From: VRUE01 sp963718755
GTDB taxonomy: Bacteria > Actinomycetota > Thermoleophilia > Solirubrobacterales > 70-9
Direction of reading: 5' to 3'
DNA: 64,000 bases
Assembly (NCBI GenBank): GCA_963718755.1
Contig: OY970376.1
Span: 186,001-250,000 of the forward strand
Shown: one piece after another, positions 25,671 through 34,233 of the stretch
How positions within the stretch are numbered: the stretch's first letter is position 1
How the letters are laid out: each line of letters starts with the position of its first letter
Made by a program: the position numbers and the translations under genes
Notes under the pieces: generated by a model
Database searches by the model: none
Seen by the model: only the letters and a program-made list of their open reading frames with translations
Told to the model about the DNA's origin: nothing

Positions 25671-26153
25671 ATGAAGAGACCGCTGGGGACATTCGCTGTG
25701 ATCGTCGCCGTGCTGCTTGCCAGTACGGCACTTGCGCTTGGCGCAGAACAGACGCGGGAGACCTACAAGGCCCAGATCGAGCCGATCTGTGAGGTGAACC
25801 GAGCCGCCAACGAGCGGATCATGAGCGGCGCCCGCGAGCGAATCAACAAAAACGAACTGGAGCCCGCCGGCAAGCAGTTCATCCGCGTCTCGGCATCCTT
25901 CGGCGGGCTGATCAAAAGCCTCGCGACGATCCCGGCGCCGCCCGCCGACGCGCACCGGGTCGATCGCTGGTTCGAACAGATGCGCCTGCTGAAGACGCGT
26001 CTGCGCAACGTCGGCAAGTACTACAAAGAAGGCAGGGAGATCAAAGCCACGCACGAGTCGATCCTGGCCGAACGCAGCGGCATCGCCGCCAACAACATCA
26101 GCATCGTCTTCAAAGTCCGCTACTGCCGCTTCGGCCGCATCAAAGGGGCCTAA
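25671..26153 (+). CDS. Secreted protein of unknown function
   Basis: A 160-residue protein with an N-terminal signal peptide (MKRPLGTFAVIVAVLLASTA, cleavage near ALGA). A long helical region follows with two cysteines (EPICEVNRAAN and RYCRFGRIKG), one near each end of the mature protein. GGGAG precedes the ATG at 25671. It is divergent from efp and convergent with the SDR gene. No recognised domain. The helix-rich exported design is typical of small uncharacterised proteins in this lineage. Confidence 0.7.
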   Translation: MKRPLGTFAVIVAVLLASTALALGAEQTRETYKAQIEPICEVNRAANERIMSGARERINKNELEPAGKQFIRVSASFGGLIKSLATIPAPPADAHRVDRWFEQMRLLKTRLRNVGKYYKEGREIKATHESILAERSGIAANNISIVFKVRYCRFGRIKGA

Positions 26154-26169
26154 CTCCCGGCCAGCGTGG

Positions 26170-26979
26170 CTACTCCGCTGATTCCGCGGCGGTCTTCGTC
26201 GTCAGTCCCGAGGCGGTTCCGCCGGAGAGGACACGGCGAACTAGGCGCGGGAAGAGGATGCGGGCGATCGCGGCCAGCGCGTAGGGGCGCGGCACGTAGC
26301 GCTCGGCCTTGCGGCGGGGACCGGTGTCGACGATCGCCTCGGCGACCTTCTCCGGCTTGGAGACAGTCCACCGGGTTAGGACGCTCTGCCGCAGCTCGGT
26401 GGCCGGAAAACCCTCGGTCGCGATGAAGCCCGGCAGGACCATGCCCACATGGACGCCGTGCGGTCGCTCCTCGGCAAAGAGCGCGTCGGTCCAGCCGATC
26501 AGGGCGAACTTGCTGGCCGAGTAGGAGCCGGTCCGCGCCCGGGCCACGCGTCCGGCGGTGCTGGCGACGTTGACAATCGCGCTCGGTGCCGAGGCGCGCA
26601 GCAGCGGCAGCAGCGCCTCGGTCAGGCGGACCACAGCGTCGAAGTTGAGCTCCATGTGGCGGTGGACGTTGTCGTAGCCCGCCTCAGCGAAGGAGCCGCG
26701 CCAGGAGGCGCCGGCGTTGTTTACGAGCAGCGTGAGGCGGCCACCGTGGCGCTCGCTGAGGTGTGCGCGGACGTGCTCGGGGGCGTCGGCGTCGGTCAGG
26801 TCGACGGCGAGCCAGCTTGCCTCACAGGGCAGCGACTCGGCCAGTGCCCGCAGGCGCTCCTCCCGCCTGGCGACCAGAACCAGCTCCGCTCCCGGCTCGC
26901 GCGCCAGACGTTTCGCCGTTGCCTCGCCGATGCCGCTGGATGCGCCGGTGACGAGATAGGTCTTGCTCGCATCGCTCAC
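26170..26979 (-). CDS. Short-chain dehydrogenase/reductase
   Basis: About 269 residues from a GTG at 26979; the open frame extends 18 residues further upstream but without homology. The cofactor motif YLVTGASSGIGEATAKRL is at the N-terminus, NNAGASWRG follows, then the catalytic Ser region NVASTAGRVARA and the active-site YSASK. A C-terminal basic/hydrophobic tail is present. It is a classical SDR of the DltE/short-chain type; substrate unknown. It diverges from the M42 peptidase gene. Confidence 0.9.
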   Translation of the reverse strand: MSDASKTYLVTGASSGIGEATAKRLAREPGAELVLVARREERLRALAESLPCEASWLAVDLTDADAPEHVRAHLSERHGGRLTLLVNNAGASWRGSFAEAGYDNVHRHMELNFDAVVRLTEALLPLLRASAPSAIVNVASTAGRVARARTGSYSASKFALIGWTDALFAEERPHGVHVGMVLPGFIATEGFPATELRQSVLTRWTVSKPEKVAEAIVDTGPRRKAERYVPRPYALAAIARILFPRLVRRVLSGGTASGLTTKTAAESAE

Positions 26980-27048
26980 GGGTAGGAAAACTATTCGAAT
27001 CTGCTTATTGCGTACGTCTGTTCGACTCGGCATACTGCTGCCTTCCCG

Positions 27049-28098
27049 ATGGCCGAGACTCCACCGCTGCTAGACAAACTGCTGCGCGCCGGCGCGCCAT
27101 CCGGCCACGAGGGGCCCGCCGCGGCCATCTGGCGCGAGGAAGCCTCGTTTGCGACGGGCTCGGCCGACGGGCTCGGCTCTTCGATTGCGCGGGTCGGCGA
27201 CGCCGCACCACTGCTTGCGGTGGTCGGCCACATCGACGAGATTGGCCTCGTCGTCACCCACATCGACGAGAAGGGCTTCCTTTGGTTCGCCCCGATCGGC
27301 GGCTGGGACCCGCAGATCCTGGTCGGTCAGCGAGTCGAGGTCCGCGGCCGGGAGGGGCTCGTGCCCGGCGTCGTCGGCCGCAAGCCGATCCACCTGCTCG
27401 AGCCCGACCAGCGCAAGAAGGTCGTCGAGCTGAAGGGTTTGCACATAGACGTGGGCGCAACTGACCGCGAGGAGGCCGCCGAGCTGATCCGCGTCGGCGA
27501 CCCCGTCGTGATCGCCGCCGAGCCGGTGGCGCTCGCCGGCGACCGCCTCGTTTCGCGGGCAATGGACAACCGTCTCGGCGCCTACGTCGCCTTGGAGGCG
27601 CTGCGTCGCTGCCACGAGCGCGGCTCGCTCAGCGGTAGCTTCGCGGCGATCGCCGCGGTCCAGGAGGAGATCGGCCTGTTCGGGGCGCGGACCTCGGCCT
27701 TCGAGCTCCGCCCCGACCTCGCCGTCGCCGTCGACGTCACCCACGCCACCGACGCGCCGGGGGTCGACGAGAAGGAGGTCGGCAGCCACCCGCTTGGCTC
27801 CGGCCCGGCGATCGGCCGCGGCTCGACCCTCTCGCCGAAAGTCTTCGAGCTGCTGGTCGAGACCGCCGAGGAGGCCGGGATCGACTACTCGGTCAGCGCC
27901 AGCGGCCGCTCCACCAGCACCGACGCCGACGCAATCCAGATCTCGCGCTCGGGAATCCCGACCGGCCTGGTCTCGATCCCGCTGCGCTACATGCACTCGC
28001 CGGTCGAGCTCGTCGACCTCGGCGATCTCGAGGCGACCGTCGAGCTGATCGCTGCGTTCGCGGCGCGGCTCGAGGACGGAATCGACCTCACTCGCTAG
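27049..28098 (+). CDS. M42-family aminopeptidase
   Basis: A 349-residue di-metal aminopeptidase of the FrvX/glutamyl aminopeptidase type. The visible metal ligands are His61/Asp63 in VVGHIDEIGLV, Asp in RAMDNRLGAY (about residue 178), the Glu pair in VQEEIGLFGAR (about 211), Asp in VAVDVTHATD and His in LRYMHSPVELV. Such enzymes form dodecameric shells that trim peptides in the cytosol. It lies alone on the plus strand between an SDR gene and a diguanylate cyclase. Confidence 0.92.
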   Translation: MAETPPLLDKLLRAGAPSGHEGPAAAIWREEASFATGSADGLGSSIARVGDAAPLLAVVGHIDEIGLVVTHIDEKGFLWFAPIGGWDPQILVGQRVEVRGREGLVPGVVGRKPIHLLEPDQRKKVVELKGLHIDVGATDREEAAELIRVGDPVVIAAEPVALAGDRLVSRAMDNRLGAYVALEALRRCHERGSLSGSFAAIAAVQEEIGLFGARTSAFELRPDLAVAVDVTHATDAPGVDEKEVGSHPLGSGPAIGRGSTLSPKVFELLVETAEEAGIDYSVSASGRSTSTDADAIQISRSGIPTGLVSIPLRYMHSPVELVDLGDLEATVELIAAFAARLEDGIDLTR

Positions 28099-28103
28099 TC
28101 CCC

Positions 28104-29162
28104 CTAGTTAATGCAGACCTCGACCCGGTTGCGACCGCCCGCCTTGGCCGAGTAGAGCGCCGCATCGGCGAGTTCGATCAGCTCGTGGGTGTCTATCGGC
28201 CCAGGCGAAGAGACCGCGACGCCAACGCTGATCGTCACCTCGACCCCGCCCGGGCGACGGTCGCGCACCGCTCGGCGCAGTCGCTGGGCCACCCCCACGG
28301 CGTCAGCCTTGGCCGCTCCCGGTAGGACGACGAGGATCTCCTCGCCGCCGATGCGGTAGATCGAGTCTCCGGCGCGGAGGACGGCGCGCATCGTGTCGGC
28401 GACCTCCCGTAGGACAGTGTCACCAGCGGCGTGGCCGAGCTGGTCGTTGACCCGCTTGAAGTGGTCCAGATCGCAGAGCAGCAGCGCGTGGGAGCGGCCC
28501 TTCTCGGCACCGCTCGGCTGTCCATCGAGCTCGGCCAGGCGCTGCTCCAGCGCGTTGCGGTTGAAGAGGCCGGTCAGCGGGTCGAGCGTCGAGCGGCGGC
28601 GGTGGGCGCGGTCGGACGCGACCAGCGCACCGGAGAGGATCACAGCGCTGAGCACCAGCGCGGCCGCTGCAATCAGCTCCTGATGGTGGTCCGAGGCGGT
28701 AGCCGGATCGAGGCCGACCGTGGCGACCAGCATCAAGGCCAGGATGTAAGCGGTGCCGATGGCGGTTCCCCGCGGCTCGAAGCGGGCGCCTAAGGTCACA
28801 GCGGGAAGCGCGAACCACATCAGCACCGGGCTGGCGGCGCCGCCGGTGATCACGACCGCGTCGGCCAGCAGCAGCGGCAGGATCCCCCAGGCCGTCGCCA
28901 CCCAGAGCGCTGGGTGCTCGCTGCTGCGCATAAAGCTGTCGGCGACGGCGAAGCCACCGAGGCCGGCGAGGAGCGGAACGATCCACCACCAACCGATCTC
29001 GGCACCGACTGAGGTCAGCGCCAGCGCGAGGATCCCGAAGCAGGCAAAGCGGTAGGGCCGTAGCCGCACCTCCATGTCGAGCAGGCGCTCGCGTCGGGCA
29101 TCGTCGCGGATCGACATCAGGGACTCGGCGGTCGGCCGAGCTGCTTCTTTGCTCAGTTTCAC
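28104..29162 (-). CDS. Membrane diguanylate cyclase (GGDEF domain)
   Basis: A 352-residue protein with about six transmembrane helices (about 35-190) and a cytosolic GGDEF domain. LDPLTGLFNRNALEQRL starts the domain. The active-site loop reads RIGGEEILVVLP, a GGEE-I variant that keeps the catalytic residues. An RAGD sequence five residues before it fits the inhibitory c-di-GMP I-site. It would make c-di-GMP in response to an unknown membrane signal. No PAS or EAL domain is attached. Confidence 0.9.
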   Translation of the reverse strand: MKLSKEAARPTAESLMSIRDDARRERLLDMEVRLRPYRFACFGILALALTSVGAEIGWWWIVPLLAGLGGFAVADSFMRSSEHPALWVATAWGILPLLLADAVVITGGAASPVLMWFALPAVTLGARFEPRGTAIGTAYILALMLVATVGLDPATASDHHQELIAAAALVLSAVILSGALVASDRAHRRRSTLDPLTGLFNRNALEQRLAELDGQPSGAEKGRSHALLLCDLDHFKRVNDQLGHAAGDTVLREVADTMRAVLRAGDSIYRIGGEEILVVLPGAAKADAVGVAQRLRRAVRDRRPGGVEVTISVGVAVSSPGPIDTHELIELADAALYSAKAGGRNRVEVCIN

Positions 29163-29206
29163 GAGAGGCGCATCGACCGGGTGGCGCGGAGACCTTGAGC
29201 TTGCAG

Positions 29207-30265
29207 CTACTCGACCAGCTGGAGATCTTTCGGTAGCGAGCTGAGATTGCGGCAGCCGTCCTCGCTGACGACGACGAGGTCCTCGATCCGCACCCCGAGC
29301 TTGCCGGGCAGGTAAATGCCCGGCTCGATCGTCACCACCTCGCCGCTTTCCAGTATGTCGTCCGAGCGGGGCGAGACGCGCGGCGCCTCGTGTACCTCGA
29401 GGCCTACCCCGTGCCCAAGGCCGTGGCCGAAATGCTCGCCGTGACCGGCCCCGGCAATCGCCTCGCGGGCGACGCGGTCGAGCTCTTCGCCGCCTACTCC
29501 GGCGATGACGGCATCGAGTGCCGCGGCCTGGGCCGCCCGCACCGTCTCGTAAACCGCGCGGCCCTCCTCGCCCGGCTCGCCGATGGCAAAGGTCCGGGTG
29601 CCGTCGGAGCAGTAGCGGTCGAGCTGCGCGCCCATGTCGAAGACGACCAGCTCACCACTGCCGATCCGGCGCTCGCCGGGCTCGGCGTGGGGCAGCGCCC
29701 CGTTCGCCCCGGTGGCGACGATCGTCGGGAACGAGGGCTCGGCGTCGAGCTCCCGGATCCGCGCTTCTGCCGCTCGCGCCACCTCGCGCTCGCTACGCCC
29801 GCCGAGGCCCCGTTCAAGGCTCCAGGTCCAGACTTCGTCGGCCATCGCCGAGGCGGCAGCGATCGCGGCCAGCTCGTCCTCGTCCTTGACCCGTCGCAAC
29901 TTCTCCACCGCGCCCCCGGCCGCCACCGGCTCGACGCCGTCGGCGAGTTTTCCCTTCAGGCGCTCGAGCACGCGGACCGGGACGTGGTCGTCCTCGAAGC
30001 CGAAGCGGCCCTGCAGGTGGGCCGCGATCCCCTCGAGCCAATCGTCGCTGACGGTGATCGTCTCCCAGCCCTCGACCTCCGCCGCTGCCCGCTCGGTGTA
30101 GCGAAAGTCGGTGAGAAAGAGGCGGGTGTCAGGGCCGCAGATACAGGCGCCGTTGGTGCCGGTGAAGCCGGTCAGGTAACGGACGTTGGTCAGATTCGTG
30201 ACCAGGATCAGGTCGAGCTCGCGCCCGGCCAGCGAGGCCGCGAGGCGATCGCCGCGGCCCCGCAT
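29207..30265 (-). CDS. Xaa-Pro aminopeptidase-type M24 peptidase
   Basis: A 352-residue creatinase/prolidase-family protein. The N-terminal domain contains NVRYLTGFTGTNGACICG. The catalytic domain has the ligands Asp in LVVFDMGAQLDRYCSDGTRT, His in HGLGHGVGLEVHEAPRV and Glu in VVTIEPGIYLPG. The ATG at 30265 shares its first A with the aroQ stop (TGATG), so the genes are coupled; the much longer open frame upstream is an artefact. In many bacteria this peptidase gene precedes efp; here the two are separated by an insertion of about 3.5 kb. Confidence 0.92.
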   Translation of the reverse strand: MRGRGDRLAASLAGRELDLILVTNLTNVRYLTGFTGTNGACICGPDTRLFLTDFRYTERAAAEVEGWETITVSDDWLEGIAAHLQGRFGFEDDHVPVRVLERLKGKLADGVEPVAAGGAVEKLRRVKDEDELAAIAAASAMADEVWTWSLERGLGGRSEREVARAAEARIRELDAEPSFPTIVATGANGALPHAEPGERRIGSGELVVFDMGAQLDRYCSDGTRTFAIGEPGEEGRAVYETVRAAQAAALDAVIAGVGGEELDRVAREAIAGAGHGEHFGHGLGHGVGLEVHEAPRVSPRSDDILESGEVVTIEPGIYLPGKLGVRIEDLVVVSEDGCRNLSSLPKDLQLVE

Positions 30266-30723
30266 CAGGGAGCCGAGACCCCGAGGTGCTGGGCCAGGGC
30301 GGCGAGTGCGTCGCGGTAGCCGTCCGGCCCCTTGCCGGAGATCTTCGCGAGCACCAGGCCGTCGAAGACCGACTCCTTGCGCCAGCCCTGGCGCGACTCG
30401 ACGTCGGAGAGGTGGACCTCGACGGCGGGCAGGCCGGTCAGCTCGAGCGCGTCGGCGATCGCGCGGCTGTAGTGGGTCCAGGCGCCCGCGTTGATCACGA
30501 TCGCATCGGCCAGCTCCGGCGCCCGGTGCAGGTATTCGGCGAACTCGCCCTCGGCGTTGGTCTGGAAGAAGATCGCTTCCAGGCCGAGCTCGCGGGCTGC
30601 CTTTTGGATCCGCATCTCGAGCTCGCTCAGGCTGAGCCCGCCGTAGACCTCGGGATCGCGGCGCTCGAGCACGTCGAAGTTGACCCCGTGCAGGACGGCG
30701 ACCCTGTTGTGTGCCGAAGTCAT
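30265..30723 (-). CDS. aroQ: Type II 3-dehydroquinate dehydratase
   Basis: A 152-residue enzyme catalysing the third shikimate-pathway step, 3-dehydroquinate to 3-dehydroshikimate. VAVLHGVNFDVLERRDPEVYG contains the catalytic Tyr. FFQTNAEGEFAEYLH and VINAGAWTHYS are the substrate-binding blocks, and VEVHLSDVESR contains the histidine. It overlaps the aroKB fusion gene by 4 nt. Quaternary form expected: dodecamer. Confidence 0.95.
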   Translation of the reverse strand: MTSAHNRVAVLHGVNFDVLERRDPEVYGGLSLSELEMRIQKAARELGLEAIFFQTNAEGEFAEYLHRAPELADAIVINAGAWTHYSRAIADALELTGLPAVEVHLSDVESRQGWRKESVFDGLVLAKISGKGPDGYRDALAALAQHLGVSAP

Positions 30724-32255
30724 CGCGCGTAGAGCTCCCCCACCGCCACCTCGACCTTAGCCGGATCGACCAGCTCTCCCGTTCGCGGGTCCCCCGGCTC
30801 GGAGAGGAGGACGAACCCGACCCCCGCCGCGGTGCGCTTCTTGTCCCGCTGGAGGGCGTCGAGGATCGCCCCGGCATCGATGGACCCATCGAGCACCACA
30901 GGGAGACCGTGGCGGTCCAGAAGGCCCTCAACCTCCGTGCGCAGCTCGGGCGCATCGGAGAGCCGCAAGGCCGCGAGCAGCCCGAGGCCCACCGCCTCGC
31001 CGTGCCGGTAGCGCGCGTATCCGCTCGCCGCCTCGATCGCGTGGCCGACCGTGTGGCCGAGGTTGAGGGTGTGCCGCACACCCGCATCGCGCTCGTCGGC
31101 GGCGACCACTTCGCACTTGTGCCGCGCGCAGGCAAAGACGACATCGCCCAACCCAGAGGCATCGAGCGACTCGATTCCACGCACGCGCTCCCACAGCGCA
31201 CCGCCGGCCAAGAGGCCGGTCTTCAGCACCTCGACGAACCCCGCTGCGAGCTCCTCGGGGGGGAGCGTGGCCAGGGTCGAGGTGTCGGTGATTACTGCCG
31301 CCGGCAAGTGGTAGGCGCCTGCGTAGTTCTTGCCCTCAGGCAGGTCGACGCCGGTCTTGCCACCGTAGGCCGAGTCGGCCTGGGCGACCACCGTAGTCGG
31401 CACATGGATGACCGGCACACCGCGTTGGTAGATGTGAGCACAGAAACCAGCCAAGTCACCCACGACCCCCCCACCCACCGCGACTACGTGATCCTCACGG
31501 GTCATCCCGGCGCCGGCCAACTCGTGCAGCACCCGCTCAGCTTCCGCCCAGGACTTCTCCTTCTCACCGGGCTCGACTTCGATGCGGACACCGAGCGGCT
31601 CGATGTGATCGGCGTACTCGCCGGGCACGGCGGTATGCGTGACGCAGTATCGCCGCCCCTGCATTGGCCACCAATTCGAACCCAAGAGGTCCGGCCCGAC
31701 GAAGACGGGATACTCGCCCGAGCGGCTCGCCGCCCAGAGCAGCTTGGTACCGGTTGGCAGGTTCGCCAGCGCCTGGATCGACGGAAGCGCCCGCGCGGTT
31801 TGACCGGGATCGCCGGCCGGCAGGACCGCGTCCGCCAGCTGCTCGTACAGCGGCAGGCGAACCTCGAGCAGCTCGGCGACGTCGGCGGCGCTGCGCGCCA
31901 GCGGTCGATCGCTTCCCTCGATCCGCCGCCAGGCCTCCTCGGCGTCGATCTGAAGCCAGGCGACGATGTGGCGGCCGAGCGCGTCGCGAACCCGCTCGGA
32001 AAGGATGCTGCCCCCACCAAGCGCGATCGCGCCGCCGTCAGTGTCCTCGAGCAGCTTGCCGACTACCTCCGCCTCGCGGGCGCGAAACCCCTCCTCGCCG
32101 AGACGCTCGAAGGCCTCGGTTATGGGCATGCCGAGCTCGCGCTCCATCAGCTCGTCGATCTCGATCGTCTCCAGGCCGGCCTCGCGCGCGGCGGCAAGCG
32201 CCGTCGACTTCCCCGCTCCCATGAAGCCGATGAAGACGATCGCGGGGCGGCTCAC
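30720..32255 (-). CDS. aroKB: Bifunctional shikimate kinase / 3-dehydroquinate synthase (fusion)
   Basis: A 511-residue fusion. Residues 1-165 form shikimate kinase: Walker A GFMGAGKST (10-18), GGGSILSERVR and RPLARSAADV. Residues about 175-511 form 3-dehydroquinate synthase: VAVGGGVVGDLAGFCAHIY, PTTVVAQADSAYGGKTGVD, metal-site Glu/His in AAGFVEVLKTG, RHTLNLGHTVGHAIEAA and YRHGEAVGLGLL. The enzymes catalyse steps 5 and 2 of the pathway. In most bacteria they are separate adjacent genes; here no stop or start separates them. No second copy is seen in the window. Confidence 0.95.
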   Translation of the reverse strand: MSRPAIVFIGFMGAGKSTALAAAREAGLETIEIDELMERELGMPITEAFERLGEEGFRAREAEVVGKLLEDTDGGAIALGGGSILSERVRDALGRHIVAWLQIDAEEAWRRIEGSDRPLARSAADVAELLEVRLPLYEQLADAVLPAGDPGQTARALPSIQALANLPTGTKLLWAASRSGEYPVFVGPDLLGSNWWPMQGRRYCVTHTAVPGEYADHIEPLGVRIEVEPGEKEKSWAEAERVLHELAGAGMTREDHVVAVGGGVVGDLAGFCAHIYQRGVPVIHVPTTVVAQADSAYGGKTGVDLPEGKNYAGAYHLPAAVITDTSTLATLPPEELAAGFVEVLKTGLLAGGALWERVRGIESLDASGLGDVVFACARHKCEVVAADERDAGVRHTLNLGHTVGHAIEAASGYARYRHGEAVGLGLLAALRLSDAPELRTEVEGLLDRHGLPVVLDGSIDAGAILDALQRDKKRTAAGVGFVLLSEPGDPRTGELVDPAKVEVAVGELYAR

Positions 32256-32259
32256 GCGG

Positions 32260-33429
32260 TCACCCGCGGAAATCGATGCGCTGCTTGTAGGAATCGACCG
32301 CGGCGAGCGTGTCGTCGATGTGATCGCCGCCGAACTTTTCGCGGTAGCAGCGAGCGAGCACGAGGCAGACCATTGCCTCGGCGACGACCGCGGCGGCCGG
32401 GACGACGGTCGAGTCGGTGCGCTCGCGCAGCGCCTGGGCCGGCTCCTTGCTCTCGGTGTCGACCGAGCGCAGCGGCTTGGTCAGGGTCGAGATCGGCTTG
32501 ATCGCCGCCCGCACGGAGAGCGGCAGGCCATTGGTCATGCCGCCCTCGAGGCCGCCGGCGTGGTTGGTCTCGCGGTGGTAGCCACGATCCTCGGACCAGA
32601 AGATCTCGTCGTGGGCCTCGGAGCCGGGGCGGGTGGCGACGTCCCAGGCCTCGCCGATCGCGACCCCCTTCACCGACTGGATCGAGGCAACGGCGCCGGC
32701 GAGCTGGCCGTCGAGGCGCTCTTCCCAGGAGATATGGGAGCCAAGTCCGGGAACGAGGCCGAACGCCCGCACCTCGAAGCTGCCGCCGAGGCTCTCGTTT
32801 GCCTTGCGCAGGCGGTTGATCTCCTCGACCATCGCCGCGCTCGCCTCCGGGTCGAGACAGCGAACGGGATCCTCGTCGACCGCGGCAAAGTCTTCGGGCG
32901 AGGGATCGGAGCGCTCGGCCTTGACCGAAGCAATCTGCGTGACGTGGCTATGCACGCTCACCCCAAGCGCGGTGAGCAGGCCGCGGGCGAGCGAGCCGGC
33001 CGCGACCCTGGCCGCGGTCTCGCGGGCGCTGGCCCGCTCGAGCACGTTGCGAATGTCGCGGTGGCCGTACTTTTGGGCGCCGACGAGGTCGGCGTGGCCG
33101 GGACGCGGCAGGTGCACCTCTTCTGGCTCGAACCCCTCGACCAACCAAGGGTTCATCCGCTCCTCCCAGTTGGCGTAGTCGCGGTTGGCGACGAGGACGG
33201 CGATCGGGCTGCCCAGGGTGCGGCCGTGCCGCACGCCTGAGCGGATCTCGACCGAGTCGGTCTCGATCTTCATCCGCCCGCCCCGACCGTGGCCGAGCTG
33301 GCGGCGAGCCATGTCGCGGTCGAGCGCCTCGCGGTCGAGCTCGAGACCGGCCGGCATGCCCTCGACGATCGCGACCAGGCCGGGGCCGTGCGACTCGCCT
33401 GCGGTGGTGAAGCGGAAGCGGCTGCTCAT
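32260..33429 (-). CDS. aroC: Chorismate synthase
   Basis: A 389-residue FMN-dependent enzyme that converts EPSP to chorismate. The start RFTTAGESHGPGLVAIVEGM is one signature; RRQLGHGRGGRMKIETD and SARETAARVAAG are others. The C-terminal signature RTDSTVVPAAAVVAEAMVCL is present. It lies 4 nt upstream of aroKB and 12 nt downstream of aroE. The EPSP synthase gene aroA is not in the window. Confidence 0.97.
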   Translation of the reverse strand: MSSRFRFTTAGESHGPGLVAIVEGMPAGLELDREALDRDMARRQLGHGRGGRMKIETDSVEIRSGVRHGRTLGSPIAVLVANRDYANWEERMNPWLVEGFEPEEVHLPRPGHADLVGAQKYGHRDIRNVLERASARETAARVAAGSLARGLLTALGVSVHSHVTQIASVKAERSDPSPEDFAAVDEDPVRCLDPEASAAMVEEINRLRKANESLGGSFEVRAFGLVPGLGSHISWEERLDGQLAGAVASIQSVKGVAIGEAWDVATRPGSEAHDEIFWSEDRGYHRETNHAGGLEGGMTNGLPLSVRAAIKPISTLTKPLRSVDTESKEPAQALRERTDSTVVPAAAVVAEAMVCLVLARCYREKFGGDHIDDTLAAVDSYKQRIDFRG

Positions 33430-33441
33430 CTCGCGCCTAGG

Positions 33442-34233
33442 CTATCTGCGCGCGGCAGAGCGCATCGCCTCGAGCGACGGCTCGCGCCCGGTCCAGATCC
33501 GCAGCGAGAGCGCTCCCTGGCGGACCAGGATCTCGATCCCGTCGACGACGTTCGCCCCCGCCGCCTCGGCCGCCGCCAGCAGACGGCTCGGCCGCTCGCC
33601 GTAAACGAGGTCGACGATCGTCTGCCCAGGCAGAAATGCGGCGGCCTCGAGCGGCAGCTCGGCGAACGGATCCTCGCCGCGCAGGCCGGCAGCGGTCGTG
33701 TTGACGATCAGCTCGAAGCCGCCCTGGTCGGGCGACTCCGTCGCCACCCCACCCAGCTCCTCGCAGAGGTGCTCGGCGCGCAGGGTGGTGCGGTTCCAGA
33801 CCGCTACCTCGGCGCCCTCCCGAGCGAGAGCCCAAACGGCGGCACGCGCGGCGCCCCCGGCCCCCAACACCAGCGTCCGCTTCCCGGCGGCGGGCCCCGG
33901 CAGGGCATCCAGCAGTCCCTGCGCGTCGGTGTTGTCGGCGTGGATCTCGTCGCCGTTGAAGCTGAGCGTGTTGGCGGCGCCGATCTCGCGCGCCGTCTCG
34001 GAGAGCGAGTCGGCGAGGGCCAGGGCCGCCCCCTTGTGCGGAACGGTGACGTTGGCGCCCGCGAACCCCTCCTTCGTCATCTCACGCACCCGCGACTCGA
34101 GCTCGTCAGGCGCTACGTCGATCGCCGAGTAGCTCCACTCGCCGGACAGCCCGAGCTCGACCAGCGCCGCGGTCTGCATCGCCGGCGAGCGCGAGTGCGC
34201 GACCGGATGGCCGAGGACGGCGAGCCTCCTCAT
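33442..34233 (-). CDS. aroE: Shikimate dehydrogenase
   Basis: A 263-residue NADP-dependent enzyme reducing 3-dehydroshikimate. The shikimate site GHPVAHSRSPAMQTAAL is at the N-terminus, NVTVPHKGAALALAD carries the catalytic Lys, and NTDAQG the Asp. The nucleotide-binding loop is LVLGAGGAARAAVWAL followed by VWNRT. It overlaps mltG by 4 nt. Confidence 0.97.
   Translation of the reverse strand: MRRLAVLGHPVAHSRSPAMQTAALVELGLSGEWSYSAIDVAPDELESRVREMTKEGFAGANVTVPHKGAALALADSLSETAREIGAANTLSFNGDEIHADNTDAQGLLDALPGPAAGKRTLVLGAGGAARAAVWALAREGAEVAVWNRTTLRAEHLCEELGGVATESPDQGGFELIVNTTAAGLRGEDPFAELPLEAAAFLPGQTIVDLVYGERPSRLLAAAEAAGANVVDGIEILVRQGALSLRIWTGREPSLEAMRSAARR

Noticed and set aside
29207..31201. A 664-residue open frame spanning the M24 peptidase and upstream DNA
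   Set aside because: The first 310 residues are antisense-free composition read-through of aroQ/aroKB in another frame. The peptidase starts at 30265 within the TGATG junction.
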